A DNA stretch of 24,126 nucleotides from a virus, in IMG/VR virus record IMGVR_UViG_3300044237_001912, positions 1 to 24,126 of that record. One strand, given 5' to 3'. A program made the position numbers and the translations under genes. This document shows, piece by piece, positions 1 to 7,796 of the stretch. Each line of letters opens with the position of its first letter. Position 1 is the stretch's first letter. Under the pieces are notes generated by a model. It worked only from the letters and a program-made list of their open reading frames with translations, made no database searches and was not told where the DNA came from.

Positions 1-765
1 AGAACTACTCGGTGGCTTAGAAAACATATTAGAGAACCGTTACGAGACGACCCTAGAGTTTTTATGGCAGTAATAATTTTTAGGTGGTTTAATTTAATAG
101 AAACAGGAAGGACATTAATAGAAAATGATTTATTGTTTAATTGGAATAGAAAGAAAGCTATTGAACTTATTAGACAACAACCTAAATGGATTACTGGTTC
201 TTATATTATTAAAACCCCTAATCGTATGGATAAAGTTACAGGAGTATCTGAATGTATAAGTCATATGTGGAACGACAGAGATTATTTGGTGACTAAATTA
301 GAAAATGAAAAAGCATTAAACAATTCTTCTTTAGAGTTTTGTTGGGAAACTCTACGAGATTATCCTTACATGGGTCCATTTATGGCGTACGAGGTTGTTA
401 CTGATTTAAGACATACTTATTTATTAGATGAAGCTAATGATATTATGACTTGGGCTAACGCAGGTCCAGGAGCTATGCGAGGTCTTAACCGTTTGACAGG
501 TAGACCATTAGAGTATTGTTTACGTAGTCATGATTGGAACGGTGAGATGCAAGAGTTATTAAAAATAGCTTTTGAAAGAAACTCTTGGGTTACTAAAAGA
601 AACTCTGTTAACTATGAATTAAGGGAGATAGAGGGAGGTTTGTGTGAGTTTGATAAATACTCACGTATTCTTAAAAAAGAAGGTAGAACACGCTCTATCT
701 ATAAACAAAACGACTTGCCTATAGTTGAAGATGTAGTAGCAGGTAAAAGCAAATACGAACTATGA
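1..765 (+). CDS. 5-hmdU hypermodification helical-domain protein (HMUDK_hel / aGPT-Pplase1-like), 5' partial
   Basis: The reading frame is open to base 1, so the ATG at 64 is internal and the true start lies left of the window; 254 residues are visible. The part before that ATG reads TTRWLRKHIREPLRDDPRVF and runs smoothly into FRWFN. Other conserved-looking blocks are ITGSYII, GPFMAYEVVTDL, TWANAGPGAMRGLNRL and, near the C-terminus, GGLCEFDKYSR. I recognise this as the helical domain described in phage systems that hypermodify thymine (alpha-glutamyl/putrescinyl-thymine pyrophosphorylase clade 1, later the helical domain linked to 5-hydroxymethyl-dU DNA kinase). Such proteins act on phage DNA after replication. 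The stop overlaps the next start (ATGA), so the two are probably translationally coupled. A kinase domain, if present, would lie upstream. The family call is from memory; the exact reaction is inference. Confidence 0.72.
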   Translation, partial: RTTRWLRKHIREPLRDDPRVFMAVIIFRWFNLIETGRTLIENDLLFNWNRKKAIELIRQQPKWITGSYIIKTPNRMDKVTGVSECISHMWNDRDYLVTKLENEKALNNSSLEFCWETLRDYPYMGPFMAYEVVTDLRHTYLLDEANDIMTWANAGPGAMRGLNRLTGRPLEYCLRSHDWNGEMQELLKIAFERNSWVTKRNSVNYELREIEGGLCEFDKYSRILKKEGRTRSIYKQNDLPIVEDVVAGKSKYEL

Positions 766-1832
766 AAGTAATAACCGCACGAAATATAAACGACGCTTTT
801 AGATTAGGTGTCGATTTCTTTTTAGAAAAAACTAATTATCGAGAACAAGAAAGTAGAAACGGGTTGACGTTAGAAGCAGTAGAACCAGTAGCTACGGTCT
901 ATCAAAAACCTACGGAACGTGTATTGTTTTGTGAAAAACGCGACGCTAATCCTTTTTTCCATTTTATAGAAGGGCTATGGATGTTACATGGACGTAAAGA
1001 TTTAAGACCATTGACTTTTTTTGTAGAGTCTATGCGAGATTTTTCTGATGATAATGAGACTCTATGGGGGGCTTACGGTTGGCGTTGGCGAGATTATTTT
1101 GATAAAGATCAATTAGAAATTATTATCGCTATGTTACATCGTAACCCAGACGATAGACGGGCAGTATTACAGATGTGGGACGTTAAAGAAGATTTAGATA
1201 GAGACGGTAAAGACGTACCTTGTAATACGAATATTTATTTTAAAGTTAGAGATAAAAAACTAAATATGACTGTTTGTAATCGTTCCAACGATATGCTTTG
1301 GGGAGCTTATGGTGCTAACGCAGTACATATGTCGATGTTACAAGAGTACCTTGCTTCGAGATTAGAAATAGCTGTTGGTGAATATACTCAAATTAGCGAT
1401 AGTTTTCATGTTTATCAAAACGATGTTTGGGAGCGTTGTAAAGAGTTAGGGGTTATTGATATTTATAGTTGGCGTTCTACTAAAAACGATTATGAATATA
1501 TTAAACAAAAAGACCTTGTGCCTTTAATAACTCATTCTAAAACTTTTCAGTGGGAATTAGATTTATTTTTTGCGGCGTTTGATGATGTTATAACTACAGG
1601 TAAAACGTTCTCAACTAAAGAATATACAGGACCGATAAAAACTTTTCAAAATCCGTCTATACGAGATATAGCAATACCTATGGTTAATGCTTATCTTTTT
1701 CATAAGCGTAGACGTTACGAGGATTCTTATGCTTGGATTAATAAAATTAAAGCATACGATTGGATGAAAGCGTGTTTCGAATGGGTCCGCAAACGAGACA
1801 CTACTTTTACATTAAAACTTGCGGACAACTAA
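762..1832 (+). CDS. Thymidylate synthase-fold enzyme, possibly dUMP hydroxymethyltransferase
   Basis: The 356-residue protein has the thymidylate synthase layout: an N-terminal block FFHFIEGLWMLHG (66-78), LWGAYGWRWRDYF (101-113) matching the YG..WR motif, the nucleophile in VPCNTNIYF (Cys154), NRSNDMLWGAYGAN (173-186) matching the RS.D...G...N nucleotide loop, and SDSFHVY (212-218) matching the D.H.Y motif. Asn186 sits where Asn (uracil substrate) rather than Asp (cytosine substrate) is expected, so dUMP is the likely substrate. Either thymidylate synthase (dTMP) or dUMP hydroxymethylase (5-hydroxymethyl-dUMP) fits. The preceding gene, a thymine-hypermodification family member overlapping by 4 bp, favours the hydroxymethylase, but this is inference. 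PCN replaces the usual PCH, and one residue is inserted in the nucleotide loop relative to ThyA. It acts in the cytoplasm on nucleotide pools. Confidence 0.8.
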   Translation: MKVITARNINDAFRLGVDFFLEKTNYREQESRNGLTLEAVEPVATVYQKPTERVLFCEKRDANPFFHFIEGLWMLHGRKDLRPLTFFVESMRDFSDDNETLWGAYGWRWRDYFDKDQLEIIIAMLHRNPDDRRAVLQMWDVKEDLDRDGKDVPCNTNIYFKVRDKKLNMTVCNRSNDMLWGAYGANAVHMSMLQEYLASRLEIAVGEYTQISDSFHVYQNDVWERCKELGVIDIYSWRSTKNDYEYIKQKDLVPLITHSKTFQWELDLFFAAFDDVITTGKTFSTKEYTGPIKTFQNPSIRDIAIPMVNAYLFHKRRRYEDSYAWINKIKAYDWMKACFEWVRKRDTTFTLKLADN

Positions 1833-1842
1833 GGAGCAAATT

Positions 1843-2199
1843 ATGGCGATTAGTAATTGGGAAGCTATGAAAGATATAGCCCAAAACGACCTAGAAGCGT
1901 TAAAAAGAGCTGAAGTTTCTTACGGTGACTCTTGGAAACGTAGAGGTGGCGTAGGGGCTTTTATGATGTTAGCACGTAAGTTCGATAGGATAGAACACCA
2001 GTCTGAAAAACACGGGTGGGATATCTTTGAAGCAGGTGAAGCATTTAAAGGCGAAGCAGGACTACTAGATGATATCCGCGATTTACGTAGATATTTATTA
2101 TTAGTAGAAAACGATATTTTAATAAATGATTCTGAGCAAGAGAGTAAAGCAGTTTATTCTGAAACAGTAACCTCAGAAGGCATACCAACAGGAGATTAA
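1843..2199 (+). CDS. Small conserved phage protein, possibly nucleotide-modification-associated (DUF1599/Nmad1-like)
   Basis: I chose the ATG at 1843 because AAGGAG (1831-1836) sits 6 nt before it; an upstream in-frame TTG at 1819 has no such site and would overlap the previous gene. The 118-residue protein has YGDSW (27-31), ARKFDRIE (44-51) and DDIRDLRRYLLLVE (76-89). This pattern recalls a small all-helical phage family annotated as nucleotide modification associated domain 1 (DUF1599). The position directly after the thymidylate synthase-fold gene fits a role with modified nucleotides, but no catalytic residue is evident to me. The C-terminal 30 residues are acidic and probably disordered. 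The family link is uncertain. Confidence 0.6.
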   Translation: MAISNWEAMKDIAQNDLEALKRAEVSYGDSWKRRGGVGAFMMLARKFDRIEHQSEKHGWDIFEAGEAFKGEAGLLDDIRDLRRYLLLVENDILINDSEQESKAVYSETVTSEGIPTGD

Positions 2200-2201
2200 T
2201 T

Positions 2202-2489
2202 ATGAGTTTATGGCAAAGCATTAAAAATTTATTTTTTACAGACAATACTAAAAAACCTGTAGAAACTAAAGATGAAAAAGTTTTAGCAGAAGCTATAGAA
2301 GAAGCTACGGTGACTTTAGATAAATTTGAAGAGGAAGTAGCGGAAGTAAAACGAGCACGTGGTAAAAAAGGTAAGTTCATTGCAGACGACCCTAATACCC
2401 CTGATGTAAACGAAGCATGGGTAGGTGGTAAAGCTCCAAAGAAAAAGAAACCTAAAGCTAAAGTTACTAAGATCGTTAAGAAAAAGTAA
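2202..2489 (+). CDS. Small hypothetical protein with Lys-rich tail
   Basis: The 95-residue product starts 2 bp after the previous stop and ends 2 bp before the polymerase start, so it belongs to the same transcript. The N-terminal half is acidic and helical; the second half carries a conserved-looking stretch (RGKKGKFIADDPNTPDVNEA) followed by a Lys/Pro tail ending in KKK. A basic tail of this kind could contact nucleic acid, but no known fold is visible. Lying immediately ahead of DNA polymerase suggests a replication-related role; this is inference only. I do not recognise a named family. Confidence 0.65.
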   Translation: MSLWQSIKNLFFTDNTKKPVETKDEKVLAEAIEEATVTLDKFEEEVAEVKRARGKKGKFIADDPNTPDVNEAWVGGKAPKKKKPKAKVTKIVKKK

Positions 2490-2491
2490 TT

Positions 2492-4351
2492 ATGCAACAA
2501 CCACTTTTTGCTCCTGAGAGTTCTTGGTCTGTGCCTGAAGTGTTTCCGCAGTTTTCGGAAACAGAAACAGTAGCAGTAGACTTAGAAACTTACGATCCAC
2601 ATCTAATGACTTGTGGTCCAGGCTGGGCTACAAGTCGTGGGTATATCGTAGGTATTGGGGTAGCTACTGAAAAGTGGTCTGGTTATTTTCCTATTCGTCA
2701 TCAAGGCGGTGGTAATTTAGATGAAGATATTGTTTTACGTTGGCTACGTAATCTACTTAGCTCTACTAAACGAGACGTTATATTTCATAACGCCCTCTAT
2801 GATGTAGGTTGGTTAAGGCGAGAAGGCGTAGAAATAAAAGGCAATATTCTAGATACTATAGTTGCCGCACCGCTAGTTGATGAACATCGCTATTCTTATT
2901 CGTTAGATAATCTAGGTGAGTTTTATTGTAACGAAAAGAAAGATGAATCGTTATTACGTGATGCTGCTCTAGCTTTCGGTATCAATCCTAAATCAGAGAT
3001 GTATAAACTACCTGCAAAATATGTTGGTCCTTACGGGCAACAAGATGCAGCGTTGACTTTAAAACTTTGGCATAAATTAAAAGCTGAAGTCGTTGCTCAA
3101 GATTTAGAAAAGATATTAGCTATGGAGTGTCGTCTAATACCGTTGTTATTAGAAATGCGATGGCGTGGCGTTAGAATAGATGAAGAACGAGCCGAGCAAG
3201 TTAGTAAACAGCTCTCTACCGAAGAACAAAAGTTACAAGTAGAAATAAAACGTAAGTATGGTGCTGAAGTTAATCTTTGGGCTAACGCTTCGTTACAAGA
3301 GATATTTGATAAGAATAAACTTTGGTACCCGCATACTGCAAAAGGTATGGCTAGTTTTCAAAAAGACTGGTTAGAAGGACATGAGCATGAACTACCGCAG
3401 TTGATCGTTAGGGCTAGAAAACTAAATAAAGCTAGAACAACGTTTATTGAAAAGATGATTCAAGAACATTGTTTTAACGGCAGGATACACGCGGAAGCCC
3501 ATGCTATGCGTAATGATCGTGGCGGCACGGTTAGCGGTCGGTTTAGTTATAGTAATCCTAATCTACAACAAGTACCTGCTCGTGATCCTGAGATAGGCAA
3601 TCTTATTCGTTCTTTATTTATTCCTGAAGACGGTTGTCAGTGGGGGGTATTTGATTATTCTCAACAAGAACCTAGACTTACCGTACATTATGCTGATCAG
3701 ATGAACTTAACAGGAGCAAAAGACGCAGTAGCTCAGTATACTAACGATAATGCTGACTTTCATCAGATCGTAGCAGATATGGCAAAAATACCACGTAAAC
3801 AAGCTAAGACGATAAATCTAGGACTTAGCTATGGTATGGGTAAAGAAAAACTAATTAAAGAACTAGGTGTTGATGATTTAGAAGCGGAAGCTCTATTTCT
3901 ACAATACCATGAGAAAGTACCTTTTATTAGAGCTTTACAAGATTATTGCACTCGCGTAGCTATGGATAGAGGATATATAAAAACTTTTGCAGGTAGACGA
4001 TGTCGTTTTGATTTATGGGAAAATAAATACGAACGCTCTACTCCGTTGCCTTTAAAAGACGCACAAGAAAAATACGGAGATAATTTAAAAAGATCATTTA
4101 CATATAAAGCCCTTAATAGATTAATTCAAGGCTCAGCAGCTGATATGACTAAATTAGCGATGTTAGGTCTATGGGAACAAGGTATTGTTCCGCACCTACA
4201 AGTACACGATGAAGTTGATGTTTCGGTAGTTGATCAAGAACAAGCTCTACTTATTTCTAAAACAATGCAAGATTGCGTAAAATTAGCAGTGCCGTTGTTA
4301 GTAGATGTAGAACTTGGTAAATCTTGGGGTGAAACAAAGGAGATACTATGA
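2492..4351 (+). CDS. polA: DNA polymerase I family (family A) with 3'-5' exonuclease
   Basis: The 619-residue replicative polymerase has an N-terminal DEDD exonuclease: Exo I DLE (D30, E32), Exo II HNALYD (N100, D104) and Exo III YGQQD (Y181, D185). The polymerase domain follows: motif A FDYSQQEPRL (catalytic D388), motif B RKQAKTINLGLSYG (R435, K439, L443, Y447) and motif C LQVHDEVDV (D573, E574). There is no 5'-3' exonuclease domain, as is usual for phage PolA. The residue equivalent to E. coli Phe762 is Leu443, a variant known from environmental virus polymerases. Motif A has Gln and Pro where DYSQIELR is canonical. The gene starts 2 bp after the preceding stop with no strong Shine-Dalgarno site, and overlaps the next gene by ATGA. 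It should copy phage DNA with proofreading. Confidence 0.97.
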   Translation: MQQPLFAPESSWSVPEVFPQFSETETVAVDLETYDPHLMTCGPGWATSRGYIVGIGVATEKWSGYFPIRHQGGGNLDEDIVLRWLRNLLSSTKRDVIFHNALYDVGWLRREGVEIKGNILDTIVAAPLVDEHRYSYSLDNLGEFYCNEKKDESLLRDAALAFGINPKSEMYKLPAKYVGPYGQQDAALTLKLWHKLKAEVVAQDLEKILAMECRLIPLLLEMRWRGVRIDEERAEQVSKQLSTEEQKLQVEIKRKYGAEVNLWANASLQEIFDKNKLWYPHTAKGMASFQKDWLEGHEHELPQLIVRARKLNKARTTFIEKMIQEHCFNGRIHAEAHAMRNDRGGTVSGRFSYSNPNLQQVPARDPEIGNLIRSLFIPEDGCQWGVFDYSQQEPRLTVHYADQMNLTGAKDAVAQYTNDNADFHQIVADMAKIPRKQAKTINLGLSYGMGKEKLIKELGVDDLEAEALFLQYHEKVPFIRALQDYCTRVAMDRGYIKTFAGRRCRFDLWENKYERSTPLPLKDAQEKYGDNLKRSFTYKALNRLIQGSAADMTKLAMLGLWEQGIVPHLQVHDEVDVSVVDQEQALLISKTMQDCVKLAVPLLVDVELGKSWGETKEIL

Positions 4352-4683
4352 GAGGTATAGATACATATAAAGCAGAACAAAACGCTAAACGTTATCGAGC
4401 AATCTATGACGATTGGAAAGCTGCAGAAGAAACGTTAGCAGAATTAGGCGAGAAATACGAGTTAACTAAACAAAGAGTTTGGCAAATAGTAACCCGTTGT
4501 AAGTTAGGTGACGGTGATTATTATAGGGGCGTACAAATTGCCCGTAATAAATGGACAGAATTTATGCAACTCTATCAAGATAATGAACAAAGCAAAAGGG
4601 CTTACGATGAGTGGCTAAAAGAAGTTGATGTCAAATTAGCTTCCGATAATCAAAAAGTAGCACCGCATACGGGATGGTTATAA
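4348..4683 (+). CDS. Small helix-turn-helix protein
   Basis: The 111-residue product overlaps the end of the polymerase gene (ATGA), with GGAG just upstream. Residues about 27-52 (ETLAELGEKYELTKQRVWQI) resemble the helix-turn-helix of sigma factor region 4 and of many small phage regulators: a first helix with LAELGEKY, a turn, and a recognition helix TKQRVWQIVTR. The rest is helical with charged residues. It is the last gene of the DNA-metabolism operon; a gap of 180 bp follows, so a role in controlling the switch to the downstream operons is possible. It could instead be a non-regulatory DNA-binding accessory protein. The HTH is seen in the sequence; its target is unknown. Confidence 0.68.
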   Translation: MRGIDTYKAEQNAKRYRAIYDDWKAAEETLAELGEKYELTKQRVWQIVTRCKLGDGDYYRGVQIARNKWTEFMQLYQDNEQSKRAYDEWLKEVDVKLASDNQKVAPHTGWL

Positions 4684-4827
4684 AATTACTAAATTTTTTA
4701 AAATCGGTTCCCAGAAACCGCACGTACGGCGTTTTTCAAAAGACCCCGAAGGTTTTAGTTAAGAACTATCTAAATACGCCCAGATCGGCTTATTTTAGCT
4801 TATATGCGTTTTGCTCGTCTGTACTCC

Positions 4828-4856
4828 TTTACTTAACTTATATTGACCTTTATTAT
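4828..4856 (+). promoter_or_regulatory. Sigma-70-type promoter, repeated TTTACT family, immediately upstream of ATG 4864
   Basis: TTTACT (4828-4833), a 17-bp spacer and TATTAT (4851-4856, five of six consensus bases). The hexamer is preceded by CTCC instead of the TGC seen in the other copies, but the CTTTACTT core and the spacer match. The expected transcription start falls at about the A of the ATG at 4864, implying a leaderless or almost leaderless message. Confidence 0.7.
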
Positions 4857-4863
4857 AGTTATT

Positions 4864-5619
4864 ATGACTAATTTTGTACTGCAGTACCCATTACTAGAAG
4901 ATAAAAGCGATAGACCGTATGAGTGTGAATGGTGCGGAGATAATTTTGGCGGTCATAAACGTAAATATTGTACGCCTAAATGTCGTGAAGAAGAAAGACG
5001 GTACGATGCTTATAAAGAAAAACAAGAAAGGTACAAGAAAAGAGAGATAAAAAAGGTAGAACGAGAAAAAGAAAAACAAGAAAAGCGTATTGCTAAATTA
5101 GATAAAGAATTAGCTAAACTACGTCAAGAAAATAAAAAATTTAAGTGTGTGGTTTGCGATAAAGAACTTACAGGTAGTCAAACATTGTATTGTAGTGATG
5201 AGTGTAGCAAATTAACTAGATTAGATGAACGTAAAAGACTTACTCCCGCAGAAAGTATTTTTTCTGAGGCTGGTAAATGGCATGAAGGGTATTACGGTAA
5301 GTGCAATGTAAATATTGTTGAGTCAAAAAACTGTTTAGAAGTTATAGATTTAACACCGTATACTTATGAAAGTGATTATTATATTGAAAAGTGTATTATA
5401 GAAGATTTACCAGAAGCTCGTTATACAGACGGTTCATGTCATATTAATCAAATACATAAAGGACTAGAATTCTACTATGGTCCACACTACCATGAAAAAG
5501 CATTTAATAAAGACCGAAAAAAGAGTGCAATAATAAAACTTGTAACTCTATTAAAACAAAGAATAACACAATTAGAAGATGGCGAAAGAAAAGAACCTAT
5601 GGTTGTTAATGCGGACTAA
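4864..5619 (+). CDS. Protein with two zinc-knuckle motifs joined by a charged helix
   Basis: I chose ATG 4864 because the promoter at 4828-4856 would start RNA at this codon; an in-frame TTG at 4843 lies inside that promoter. The 251-residue protein has two four-cysteine motifs of identical spacing, CxxC-x11-CxxxC: C21/C24/C36/C40 and C95/C98/C110/C114. Between them (about 41-94) is a long Glu/Lys/Arg-rich segment that should form a coiled coil or single alpha-helix. Residues 115-251 have no motif I recognise. The zinc motifs resemble small nucleic-acid or protein-binding treble-clef or MYM/FCS-type knuckles. The 3' end overlaps the next gene by 41 bp. Function is unknown; DNA or RNA binding is a guess. 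Confidence 0.8.
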   Translation: MTNFVLQYPLLEDKSDRPYECEWCGDNFGGHKRKYCTPKCREEERRYDAYKEKQERYKKREIKKVEREKEKQEKRIAKLDKELAKLRQENKKFKCVVCDKELTGSQTLYCSDECSKLTRLDERKRLTPAESIFSEAGKWHEGYYGKCNVNIVESKNCLEVIDLTPYTYESDYYIEKCIIEDLPEARYTDGSCHINQIHKGLEFYYGPHYHEKAFNKDRKKSAIIKLVTLLKQRITQLEDGERKEPMVVNAD

Positions 5620-5968
5620 TCTACCGTTTATACATCTACAACGAATCGAAACAGGTATGACAGGAGCAGGAGTGCCTGATGTAAACGGTTGTGCGAAAGG
5701 TAAAGAGTTTTGGGTAGAACTAAAAGAAATACATTCAGGTAATGCTCTTACTCTACGTCCTATGCAAGTAGCGTGGTTGGGTAAACGAGCAGCTCATGGT
5801 GGTCAAGTGTTTGTTTTAGCTAGAAAAAATGCTGAACTGAAACTCTACCATATAGACAGTTTAACAGGAATAAAAGAATTGATGAAGGGTGGTTATAACT
5901 CTCCCGCGTTGCTTACGTTAAACGTTCCTTACGATTGGGAGGCTCTTGGTAGTGCTTTACTTTCTTAA
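5579..5968 (+). CDS. VRR-NUC-type nuclease (PD-(D/E)XK fold)
   Basis: The 129-residue protein has the signature of small phage VRR-NUC or Holliday-junction-resolvase-like nucleases: GVPDVNG (P33, D34), FWVELKE (E47, K49) about 13 residues later, LTLRPMQVAWL with the conserved Gln63, and GGQVFVLAR (74-82). D34, E47 and K49 would form the metal-binding catalytic site. Families of this type cut branched or otherwise structured DNA, which fits processing of replication or recombination intermediates before packaging. It overlaps the preceding gene by 41 bp in another frame. Its last codons (Ala-Leu-Leu-Ser) also encode the extended -35 box of the downstream promoter. Confidence 0.85.
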   Translation: MAKEKNLWLLMRTNLPFIHLQRIETGMTGAGVPDVNGCAKGKEFWVELKEIHSGNALTLRPMQVAWLGKRAAHGGQVFVLARKNAELKLYHIDSLTGIKELMKGGYNSPALLTLNVPYDWEALGSALLS

Positions 5969-5984
5969 AGCTGTGCTTTTAAAT
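5953..5984 (+). promoter_or_regulatory. Promoter of the repeated TGCTTTACTTT family, upstream of the DUF932 operon
   Basis: The 11-mer TGCTTTACTTT (5953-5963) contains the -35 TTTACT (5956-5961). After 17 bp comes TTAAAT (5979-5984), a weak -10 with four of six consensus bases. The -35 box lies inside the last codons of the nuclease gene. The expected start is near 5991, giving a leader of about 50 nt before ATG 6041. Confidence 0.62.
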
Positions 5985-6040
5985 ATACGGGTAGCTAACA
6001 ACTACGATCATTATAACAGTGCAAACAAAACGGAGGTTTT

Positions 6041-7075
6041 ATGGCACATCAAGTAGAAACGATGGCGTGGGCTAATCAAGTACCTTGGCACGGATTAGGT
6101 GTCGAAGTAAGTGATGATCTTACACCATTACAAATGCAGGAGGCAGCAGGTCTAGACTGGACAGTTAGTAAACGTCCTAGTTATACGCTTGACGCACCTG
6201 AGTGGGGCGACGATGTTGGTTTAATCCAAGCGGAAAATACTTTCCACATCGTTCGCGATTCTGATAACCGTGTTCTTAGTCATTGCGGTAGGGATTATAT
6301 CCCTGTCCAAAATAAGGACATATTTGAGTTTTTTAAACGCTTTACTGAAGCGGGTCACATGAAAATGGAAACCGCAGGTAGTTTAAAAGACGGTGGAGAA
6401 ATTTGGGGCTTAGCCAAAATTTCTGAGGATTTCGAACTTGCGGGCGAAGACCATATTAAAGGGTATCTTTTAATACACCAACCGCACGTAGTAGGTAAGT
6501 CGATGACTATTAAACTTACACCAATAAGAGTTGTTTGTAACAACACTCTTACTTTTGCGTTAGGCGAGAAAGGTACAGCATCTTTCCGTATGCCACACGT
6601 TAAAGAGTTTGGGGCAGACGTCATGGAAGCTGCTGAGGAGGCGTTAGGTCTATCAGCAGAGAAGATGTCTAAGTTTAAAGAAGCGGCGGAGTTTCTTTCT
6701 AATAAGAAAGCTAAACACCCGCAGTTTTTAGACTTTGTAGGTGAGTTATATCAACCTAATACTATGTTGACGTATCGTCATGAAGCTAAACTAAAAGCTG
6801 ATGGTAAGTTAATTGGTGAACAAGCACCACTTATCGAGCAGTTCAATAAGTACCCTAAGTTAGTAGTAGATGCTCTTGAGCAACAGCCAGGAGCCAATCT
6901 AGCTTCTTCTAAAGGTACTTGGTGGGGTGCATTAAATGCAGTTACCTACGTAGAAGATCACTTACGTGAGTCTCACGAAAAAGGTAACAGCTTACACAGC
7001 TCTTGGTTCGGCGTGGCGGCTAACCGCAAAGCTAAAGCATTAGATTTAGCTATTAAATATGCGGAGACTGCCTAA
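6041..7075 (+). CDS. DUF932 phage/plasmid-like protein (TIGR03299 type)
   Basis: The 344-residue protein begins MAHQVETMAWANQVPWHGLG, the standard opening of the DUF932 family found on phages and plasmids. Further conserved blocks are LIHQPHVVGKS, LTPIRVVCNNTL (about 158-170) and FRMPHV (182-187), and the length fits the family. Its biochemical role is not established as far as I know; members occur near replication and recombination genes. The start has GGAGG six nt upstream (AACGGAGGTTTTATG). It is the first gene of an operon with three small overlapping genes and is expressed from the promoter at 5953-5984. Confidence 0.9.
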   Translation: MAHQVETMAWANQVPWHGLGVEVSDDLTPLQMQEAAGLDWTVSKRPSYTLDAPEWGDDVGLIQAENTFHIVRDSDNRVLSHCGRDYIPVQNKDIFEFFKRFTEAGHMKMETAGSLKDGGEIWGLAKISEDFELAGEDHIKGYLLIHQPHVVGKSMTIKLTPIRVVCNNTLTFALGEKGTASFRMPHVKEFGADVMEAAEEALGLSAEKMSKFKEAAEFLSNKKAKHPQFLDFVGELYQPNTMLTYRHEAKLKADGKLIGEQAPLIEQFNKYPKLVVDALEQQPGANLASSKGTWWGALNAVTYVEDHLRESHEKGNSLHSSWFGVAANRKAKALDLAIKYAETA

Positions 7076-7323
7076 TGTCTGATAACCCTACACACTACAA
7101 ATTTGACCACGAGGTCATGAGTATGATATGGGTTGCTCTACATGAGTCAGGTCTAGAAGACTTGGCTCAGGTAGTGTCTGACACTATGATTACGCAAGGT
7201 TGTCAAGAACTATCAGGTGTCGCCGATGGTGATGCTGTTACGGTCTTGGCTTTTTGGAAAAACTTTTTAGAAGATAAGGGCTTAGTCCATTTTTCTAACC
7301 CAGAGGAGGATTTAAATGGCTGA
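7075..7323 (+). CDS. Small acidic hypothetical protein
   Basis: The 82-residue product shares one base with the stop of the DUF932 gene (TAATG), so it is probably translated by reinitiation. It is acidic, with a predicted helical core (HEVMSMIWVALHESGLEDLA). I recognise no family. Its end overlaps the next gene by 8 bp, whose Shine-Dalgarno site (GAGGAGG) lies inside this coding sequence. Confidence 0.72.
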   Translation: MSDNPTHYKFDHEVMSMIWVALHESGLEDLAQVVSDTMITQGCQELSGVADGDAVTVLAFWKNFLEDKGLVHFSNPEEDLNG

Positions 7324-7600
7324 TTTAGAAATTAAAATAGATAAAGGCGTACCCCTTCCTGAAGATACTAGGAGTAGATCAAACTACCCTTTTGCTGATA
7401 TGGAAGTAGGTGACTCTATCTTTATACCGTTGGAAGAAGGTGATAACGCCCAACGTATGAAAAACCGTTTATCACAAGCTACTCGGACGTTTGGTAAAAA
7501 ACAAGACCCCGAGCAGCATTTTATAATTAGATACCGTCTAGAAAAGATAGGTGTTGGCGATAGAGAACTATCAGGAGTAAGGATATGGAGAAAAGACTAG
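7316..7600 (+). CDS. Conserved small phage protein (KGVPLP...YPF..MEVGDS type)
   Basis: The 94-residue protein has the pattern KIDKGVPLPEDTRSRSNYPF, then MEVGDSIFIP (30-39), a helical centre (AQRMKNRLSQATRTFG) and a C-terminal GVRIWRKD. Small proteins with this order (KGVP.P, YPF..M.VGDSF..P, then .R.W) are common in phages and prophages and have no known function to my knowledge. The beta-strand pattern at both ends suggests a compact domain. It starts inside the preceding gene behind a strong GAGGAGG site and overlaps the next gene by 16 bp. Confidence 0.8.
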   Translation: MADLEIKIDKGVPLPEDTRSRSNYPFADMEVGDSIFIPLEEGDNAQRMKNRLSQATRTFGKKQDPEQHFIIRYRLEKIGVGDRELSGVRIWRKD

Positions 7601-7788
7601 ACCCTGAGCAATACGTAAAAGACTTAGAAAAACACGTAAATAAATTAGCTGACGATTTAGTGAAGGCTCGAACTCTACTAGAATTAAGTCTTACGGTTAT
7701 CAGTCCTGTAGACGATACGAAAGGCGTAAAAGATAGTATTGAAGATTATCTTTATGGGGCTACTCGTAATTACGTTGATCAAGACTAA
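7585..7788 (+). CDS. Small coiled-coil hypothetical protein
   Basis: The 67-residue product starts inside the preceding gene at an ATG behind AGGA, with 16 bp of overlap. Residues about 8-40 (YVKDLEKHVNKLADDLVKAR) show a leucine heptad pattern typical of a short coiled coil. The rest is acidic. It is the last gene of the DUF932 operon. No family recognised. Confidence 0.62.
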   Translation: MEKRLDPEQYVKDLEKHVNKLADDLVKARTLLELSLTVISPVDDTKGVKDSIEDYLYGATRNYVDQD

Positions 7789-7796
7789 TCTTATAC

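Noticed and set aside
2045-2500. Minus-strand open frame opposite genes 1843 and 2202
   Set aside because: Shadow of two well-supported + strand genes; low-complexity Leu/Ser/Phe composition.
4705-4740. Possible terminator after the polymerase operon (CGGTT/AACCG then a T run)
   Set aside because: The stem is only 5 bp and the T run starts more than 10 bases after it, so it does not meet a normal terminator pattern.
4674-4871. Open frame of 65 codons across the gap after the HTH gene
   Set aside because: No ribosome-binding site, overlaps the promoter at 4828-4856, and the sequence has no protein-like composition; treated as non-coding.
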